A DNA stretch of 52,959 nt from contig DF820479.1 of the NCBI GenBank assembly GCA_000739535.1, forward strand, positions 1 to 52,959. Direction: 5' to 3'. Position numbers and translations under genes: made by a program. The DNA comes from Candidatus Vecturithrix granuli. GTDB taxonomy: Bacteria > Moduliflexota > Moduliflexia > Moduliflexales > Moduliflexaceae. Position 1 is the stretch's first letter. Every line of letters begins with the position of its first letter. Shown here piece by piece: positions 42,501 through 51,500 of this stretch. Under the pieces are notes generated by a model that worked only from the letters and a program-made list of their open reading frames with translations, had not been told where the DNA came from and did no database searches.

Positions 42501-45500
42501 AGTCCTGTCAATTCGAGCCGTCAACGCCGACGCCGACTCCAGTTGAATTCGGCGCGGCCGAAGGCCGCATTTATTACGATGCCAACGCCAACGGCCGCTA
42601 CGACGAGGGCCTTGACATCCCGATTCCGGACGTGACTGTCAATATTCGCAGCGACATCAAAACCACTGTCACTGATGAAAACGGGTACTATCGTTTCGAC
42701 AATATGGAACCCGGCGCGCACGTGGTCTGGATCGATCCCCAAACGCTGCCGGAACCGTATCGCCCGCTTGACGACCAGCCGATCATCAAAATCGTGATCT
42801 ATCCTGGCGGTACGGCTGCGACCGCTGTCGCGGACTTTATCATCCTCAAAGCCTGGATTTACGAAGAAACCGTCGTAGAAGGCGTGGTCTGCCTGGATCT
42901 TAACAACAACGGCGACTGCGATCTGGGCGAACCCGGCATCGTCGGTGTGACAATCTATGACCCGGTAGTGCTGAATGTCACAGTCGAACAGACAGATCCG
43001 GGAAAATGCCTGGGGAACAATAATCCGTTGCCGGTGTGTACTGCGGCTGGTCAGCCGTTGCCGATCAGTTTGTGCGGCAGCGTCACATTTACTGTAACAA
43101 TCACTAATACAGGAGCACACGCAGCAACCAACATGACTGTGTCAAACAGCATGCCATCCGGCTTTACGCCATCCCCCCAGACGTGGACGATTGATCAACT
43201 TGATTCCAATACATCTCTCTCTCATGATTTCACCTATACCGCCGATTGTTCCGTGGTCTCCGGCGACAATGTCACGACAATTACCTATACGGACACGTTT
43301 GATGGACAGGTGTATTCGCCGCCGATTCCGAATCAATCCTTTACTGTTGCGCCGGGTGCGATTACGCTGACCAAAATGGCTATCGCGGTGAATGGAGACC
43401 CCATTCATGATCCGATTACCGGCGCAGAAATTGCTGAAACATCCGAGCCGCCAGCTGGGATCGACGATGTGATCACTTGGCGCATTCGCGTCGCCAGCAC
43501 TGGCTATGGTCACGTCACCAATGCGGTCGTCACCGAAACGCTTGATCCGGGCCTGTCCTTTACCGATGGCACGCCGGGAACAAGTCAAACCTTCACGCTC
43601 ACGAAAACCGATCTTGCGCCGCGCCCGAGTGCAACTACCGAACCTCCGGGCAACTCCTGTACTGGAGTGGCTTGGTGTGAGGATATTTTCGTCGAAACCA
43701 CCGTGAATTTATGTCAAGATTTGCGGAATAATGTCTCGGCCGAATGGGGCTGTGATGCAACCCCTTGTGTTCCTGCTGTGACTGCCCAGTCCAGCGTGGA
43801 TTTTCTGACGCGCTTTCCGTATCTGGAATATGAGCCGCAAGATATGAACCTGACTGTCCCATACTGCGTAACGGATCCACAAACCGCGGAGTATACGCTG
43901 ACTGTTCAGAACAGCGGCACGGGATTTGCGGCCGCCGGCGCGCAAATTGCCGTGGTGATTCCCTTCGATGTCACGGTGACGTCTTCAAGCATTAACACCG
44001 ATCCAGCGCAGCCGGCCAATGTGACTTATGATGGCGCGGGATTTACTATTCCGATCCAAGTCGAAGCCAATGGTTCTCCGGGCGATACTGTGACCATCAA
44101 CTACACTGTGTCGTATCCTCGCGCCGGTTCCATTGATTGGTGCGGCGAAACTGGCAACAATCAATCCGGGACCTTATTTTGGCAACCGACGTATCAAGAT
44201 CAATGCGGCAATCCGTTTACACCACCGGTCGAAAGCAGCGCGTATTCCGTGACCGTCGCGGCGCAGCCGAAACCGAGTGTCACGGTCTCGAAATCGTGCT
44301 GGCTGTACCCCAGCGGCGAAAATATCGCCCCGCTGATTTCCGTCACCGATACGGCGCAAACCGTGCGCTGTCGAATTGATGTGACGTATGCCGGCCCAAC
44401 CGACTGCGGCGCGGGTGCCGCGTCTGACCTCAGGGTGGATGACGATTATCCGGATAGCTGGACTTTTGAGGGCTTTGTGAATGCAACACCGCCGCCATAT
44501 ACCGATACTGGCAGTATACTGACCTGGACAATTCCTGGCAGCGAAATTGACAATGGCGACACCTTCAGCTATCTGCAAGAATTTACCATTCCGCCGATGG
44601 GGCAGGATGATGTGTGCTTGAGCTGCGGCGAAGAGTGGCAGAACACGGTCAGCGTTAGCGGCGCCGATTGTTGTGACTGTCCGTTAAGCGTGACGCCGGC
44701 CGTTGTAACTACGAACGTCGAATGCGAAAATCCGGTCGGATTAGGATTATTATCCGAACGCGTTACCCCTGCGGTGACAGAAATCTGTAAAGAGGCCATC
44801 ACCTTGACCACGCGCTACACCTTCAGCGGAGCAGACTGGAACGCTGTTGATTGGGCTGCGGGTACGGTCGTATTTACCGAACGCAATGACAATCAGATGG
44901 TATTGGAAGGCGATCCGCAAATCAGCCTGGATCAAGGCGCAAACTGGTGTTCGCTCCCGGCTACTGCCTATACGGATAATACACCCACCGGAGGCACGCT
45001 GGTCATCAATGATGTCACCTCTTGCACGGGAACCGGCGCCATCGGCAATGGCACAACTTTGGACGTACGCTATGATTTGCGAGCCTCGCTGAATTCCGAA
45101 CCGCAATGCGCGGCGCAAGAGTCGTTTTATGATTACGCCAGCCTGGAAGTGAGCGGATTGGCGATTCCGACCGGTTCGAATTACTGTCCCGGAACGATTG
45201 CCGACAGCATCCGCGTGGATGATGCGGTGCTGGTGACACTGAACGGGTCGGCCATGACCGTGGACATCGAGTGGAACCCCACCCCGCCGAACGGCATTGT
45301 CGGGCCTTGCGGCGAATACGATGCGGTGATCACTATCACGAAAACCTCAACAGAACCAGCCTATGATGCCGTTTTGTTCTTAGAAAACGCGAATTACGAT
45401 ACTCTAACTGTGACCGGCTGTTCCGGCGATTTTACGCCCACAAATCAACCGAATTGCGGCGTCGGCGTTCTGCCTGACGCCGCCACGCACGTTGCTGGCG

Positions 45501-48500
45501 GCTATGCCTTTCACTTTGGCGATATTCTTGAGGAAGGGGTGCGGCAAGCCACGATCAACGTGCACGTGCAGGGGCGCTGCTTCACCGGCGATCCTGATTT
45601 AGCCGTGCATCTGGGCTATAACGACGGCTGCACCGATGAAGAACCCGACCCGGCCAGTCTTGATTATATGACGCGACGCTGCCAGACTGCCGAAGATCGC
45701 GTGGTGGGCAAGAGCCTGGAATCGAAGGTGTTGGCGACAAAATTCCCGGAACAAGTTTACGCGCAATGGGATTCGACGACAAACACCTACAAACCCGCGC
45801 AATGGACGATCACGGTTGTGAATACCGGCACCGGCTCTGCGTTCAACGTGGAAGTGGTGGAAACCCTGGGAAACGATCTGGCGTATCTTGGTTCATTCTG
45901 GGATAAAGCCTATACGGATATTCAGACGTATCCGAATAGGCTGCCTGATAACACGACCGAAATTAATGGCGCGTCGTATGTGATCAAGGAACTGAAGCCG
46001 GGAGAATCTCGCAAACTCGTTTTTCAAGCGACCGTGAACGGCTGTCAGGATACCACAAATAAGGTGCTCGTGCGGGTGCGCTGCCTCGATATGGCAATGG
46101 ATCCGAATATCAGCAATCCTGAAGACGAATGGTGCGATTTTAAAAAGGGAAGTTCAGTCGTGAAATTTCCGCCGACCGATTTGGTTGTAACGACCAAATT
46201 TTCAAACCCCATTGATACCTGTGATGTGGCCAATGTGGTGATTACCGCCCGCAATGCCGGTTTGACGCCCATCTATGACGTGCGGCTGAACCAAGTGTTG
46301 CCGGCCGGATTAATTTATCAGGCCGGTCAAACCAGCTATTGGGTTGAAACAGCAACAACCGGCGCGCCGCCGGCCTTACCTGAACCACCGACCGCTTCAA
46401 CCTGGAAGGGTGTCGGAAGCACGGAACCGGGAAGCCCGATTCCGGCAGGCTATGGCGCAGTCCTTGTACCGCCCAAAGCCGATCCTCCGGCTGGCAGCAG
46501 CTCGTATTATTGGAATGCTGACACCGCGTCTGAACCTGAATTAGAAAACGCCTTCACCACCTTGAATCCGGGCGAAACAATTTACATCGCCTTTCAGGTG
46601 TATGTGAATTGCGAGTTTCCGCAAGGCGATTTGCGTTTCTATGCCGCGTTTGATAAATGTGGGGCGTCCACAATTGCTTCCTCTTCGGAAAGCATTTTCC
46701 GGGTGACGCCGAATAAACCGCGGATTGCCATCACGAAAACGCCCGCGGAACAGACGATTAGCTGCGGTTCGCCGGTGGAATGGATCATCGAAGTAACCAA
46801 TAGCGCGACCGGCACCGCGGGCTTGCCGGTTCCTGCACGCTATCTCCGCATTACCGATGCCTGGGGCGGCGCGTACACCTTTGTCGGATTCGATTTCTGG
46901 AATGGGAGCGCATGGGAGTCATACCCAACGTTATCGGGCACTAATGCCATCACCTGGGAGATGTTCGATCTGCAACCCGATGAAACGCGGCGTTTTCGCC
47001 TACGCGCGACGTTCAATGACTGCGACGGAACGTTCGAAAACCTTGTCACCTCAGAAGTGCGCTGTCTACTGCCGGGTATTATTCCAGATAATGATCCTGG
47101 GACAACGGATCCGGGCTGTCTGGTTTGTGAAAGTGGCACTGACCCATGTCCACCGCCCACGGAGGCAAATGCTATAAATGAAATACCGGAGTTGAGCATT
47201 GATCTCATAATCGACCCCCTGCAAGCTTGCACGGAAGATGTGCCGATTCAAATCGAGTTGGAAAACACCAGTATCCTCGCGCTGATCAAAGATCTCGATC
47301 TCGATATTCAATTGCCGGAGAATGTCAGCTATGTGCCTAACAGCGCTGCCGTAGATAGTAATCCGGCGTTGGATAGCGTCTTGACGTTCTATACTGATGG
47401 CGATGGTTATGATCATGTCGTCTTTTACAACAACGATTATACTACCACAAACCTGCCGGATCTGTCTCCCGGTAATAGTGTGACAATCACTTTCAACGTG
47501 GATATTGAGTGTGACGCCAGCGGTTATTTCTACGCCACGCCGCAGTTTTATGACTGCTGCGATGACGATCCGGTGCAAGGAGAGAGCCGCCTGGATACCA
47601 CCTGGGAATATCCGGATTTGCGTGTGGTAAAAACCAATACTGGCGGCCCATTTGACTGTGGCGACGAAGTTGCGTGGACAATTACAGTGTATAATGACGG
47701 CCCGGTTGTAGCGGAAATGATTCGCTTGACGGATACGTATGGCGCCGGTCTTATTTTTGTTGGCGGCTCCGCTACCGCAGTCACCTCGGCGACAACACCC
47801 AATTTTTATGAAACGAACCCATCAGACACGCTGATTTTGTGGGATAGTACAAATAGAACGATTATCTGGGAAATCGGCAGTTTAGCGGCCGGAGGGCAGC
47901 GCACATATACGCTGCTCACTGAGCTGGGCAGCGGGGTAGACTGTTCAGGGGTAAATAGAGAGAATGAAGTGGTTGCCACCTGGCATTGTTCTACGACCGA
48001 TACGGCTGATGAAGACCCGCAAGGAAATGAAGCCGATTGTCTTGGAGGCACAGAGACTGTGACCGAAGATGTCAACGTTACGCCAATCGTGAATGTGAGC
48101 GCCATCATTACTCCGACTCAAATCGCCTACTGTGCGCTCGATACGGTTGTGACGGTTGATATAACCGTCCCTGAAACTTCCAATACGGTCTATAATCTCG
48201 ATGCGACCATTACTCTGAATACTATACCAGCAGGCAGATTACAATTCCATGATGGCGGCGCATTTAACATCGAGGCAATCCCATCCACAGGCGCGACCGG
48301 CCTTGCGACAGGACCGATGCCGGGAGAAGGCGTTACATCTTTCTCATTCAACAATACCTATCCTGTTCTGGGTGGTCATCTTGCTGACTCAGTGCTTCCC
48401 GGCACAACAATTCGTATCACCTTTAATGCCTCCTCATCCTGTTTTGGCGGTGGCGATATCAGCGTCCAACTGGCGTATGACGACTGTTGTACCAATCATT

Positions 48501-51500
48501 ATACCCCTACGGCGACATCAACAACTGTTACGCCTCAGTATCCTGATTTACAAATTACGATTGTCAAGGATCCGAATACCCGCGATGTGAAGTGCGGCGA
48601 AGACATAAATTATACGATTACCGTGAGGAATGCCGGTCCTGTCACTGCCAGTTATGGGCGGATCAGGACGAATCTGCCCGAATGGCTGGTTTACCAATCT
48701 TCAACTGCTCCTGTCACGAATCCGGTATTACCACCAGATCATCTTTCCGGACCGGGGTGTGATCCGAATGGCGCGCCTGTTTGTGCAGGGGCGAATTGCG
48801 TCGAAGGATTTTCCAATGGCAATATCTACTGGGAAGTCAAAGACCTGCCTTCAGGCGGAACCTGGCAAACTGTTCTGACTGTTCGTTATACTCCGCCTGC
48901 TATCCCGGATTGTGATAATGGCGACCGAATGTTAACGGTTGCGACCCAATATGGCTGCCCGCCAGATCTTGTCAGTTGGCCCTTTGACGCCAATGCCTGT
49001 ACGAATGATGGTACTGGATGCAGCTTGTATAACAGCCGCAGCGCGACAAATTCGAATGACATCCCTGATTTGCAGATCAGCAGCGCTTCTGCGGTGGTTC
49101 TTGACGAATGCGGCAGCGGAACCGTCACCGTGACCATCAGTAATCCGCGCGGCGCGAATGGCGGCAGTAACGCCACTGATTTTGTGGCTCGGGTCACTGG
49201 CGATCTCACCGGAGAAATCACGACATCGCTGGCAGCCGGAGCTTCGGCGACCATCAATATTCCGGTCACAACGCTGCAACAGTGTGGGGATCGGACATTT
49301 ACCGTCACTGTTGATGCTGACGGTGATATTTGTGAATGTCTTGAAACCAATAACAGCACATCAGGCACGGTGACAATTCCCTGTCCGACGCTGGAAACTT
49401 ATAAAACCCTGCTAACACCGGTGACAGTAGAACCGTGCGAGCCGGTTCAGTACGAAGTCGTTATTCGCAATACCGGCGCGGCGGGCACGACCTTGAATTG
49501 GGCCGCGAATGCCGTGATTTTTGAGGAAACGCTTTCGGCCGGCTGGGTGTTTGATTCGACCGACAGTGTGAGCGGCGCGATTGCTATCGGCGATGTGACC
49601 AGCCCTGCCGCTGCTGCGACCGGATTGATTCAATGGCGGGCTGCAAATGCGATTACGCTGAACGGCCAGCAATCCTTTACCATTCGATATACCATCCATG
49701 CTACCACGCCGGTTTGCGGGGACTCGTTCACCAATAGCGCCATAGTCCACGCCTGGCAGCATTGCGGCGATGAAGTTACCGTCACCGCTGCCGCTGCGAA
49801 CGCCGTAACTGTTCAATGTCCGGCCATCACGCTCACAAAAACCTATGACATTCCAGATGACGAGGTCGAACCCTGTGAAGAGGTCACATACACTGTCCGG
49901 TTACAAAATTCTGGAACAGGGCCTTTATACTTCAATCCGGGAGAAGTCGTAGCCACTGATAGTATTCCGGTGAACTGGGAATTTGTCCGTACCGATTCCC
50001 TGACTGTCGCAGGAGTGAATCAGCTTGCTAATTTTGCTCGCCCGACAGAACCAACAGTTGGTCCATCAGCTTTGACCTGGCAGCTCAATGCCGGTGCAGC
50101 CCAGCTTGTGCTGCAACCAACTGAGGAACTCGTATTGACTTATGTCGTGAGCGCCGTTACGACAGAAGGGAATACAGAGGTATGCGCCACAACCTTCCAG
50201 AATGAGATTAATGTGCGCGGCGAAGATAGCTGCGGATCGGAATATCAGTCAAGCGCCCGGGCGGATGAACTCAGGGTGTTATGCCCGGGGTTGAACGTGG
50301 AGAAGACTCATAACATTCCGGATCATACGATTGAGCCGTGCGACGAGGTGATTTATACCGTGACCGTCATCAATTCGGGACCGGGTAATTTGTATTTGAA
50401 TCCGGGCGAGGTGATAGTGGAAGATTCGATTCCTGTAAACTGGGAATTTGTTCGAACTGTTTCGCTGGCTGTCGCAGGCGAGGATCGAAGTCCCAACTTT
50501 GAATCCCCAGCAGAGCCAACGGTACCAACGAACGAACCTTTACCGCTGATCTGGCGATTGAATGACAGTTCAGTCCAACTAATGTTGCAACCAGATCAGG
50601 TGCTTGAGTTGATCTATATCGTGAGGCCAATTACGACAGATGACAGTTTAGATATCTGCGACGCGGATCCCTTTGAGAACGAAGCCACCGTGTCTGCTCA
50701 GGATTCCTGCGGTACGACCTACTCTGCAACCGATCGATCTGACCCAATAGAGGTGATTTGTCCGACCTTACATGTGGTTAAAACTGGCAATACCGTCAAT
50801 ATTCAACCGTGTGAGATAACCGATAATCCGCTGACCCCTGACATTACCGAACCGCTGACTTATACGATTGAGATCAGCAATAGCGGCGATCCGCAATCCA
50901 CGATCCGGTTAGATCGGATCACTGATGAGCTTGATTCAGGGTGGTATGTTGTAAGCAGTTCGGTTGAGCCGGCCGGGATTGTGCTCACGCAGCCAGCGGA
51001 TGGCGATACTGGAACTTTGGAGTGGACATTCGATCCCGCAACCGCGCTCATCACTGCGCCTGGAGATGTGGTAACGATCACTCTCGCCATTGCGATGGAT
51101 ACGACGATTGCTCCGGATGCCTGCGATGCGGCGTACCGCTTTGCCAATGAGGTCAATGTTGAAGCTTCTGACCTGTGTGGCATCAGTCTTGAACTTGATC
51201 CGGAAAGCAACCCGGTCGCGGATGAAGTTGCTGTGGATTGCCCGGCCTTGAAGATCACCACTACCGCAGAACCGGAGCGAGATTTGGAGCCGTGTGAAGA
51301 AGTGACTTACACCATTCGCGTTGAAAATAGCGGCGGAGCGACGTCGCAGCTCTACGATATTCGTATTGGCGATGAGGTCCCGGAACATTTTCAGGTCATG
51401 GACATCCAGGTGAATCGCAATGGGACAGCTTTAGATCATGGTACGCATTATTCCGGAACAAACCCGGCGGATGCACCTTTGGCCGGCCCGCTAACTCTGG

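Noticed and set aside
42521-49816. Many long open frames on the minus strand within the giant gene
   Set aside because: They have no ribosome sites or recognisable domains, and the plus-strand frame is continuous with clear LysM, SdrD_B and DUF11 repeats; the minus frames are shadows.
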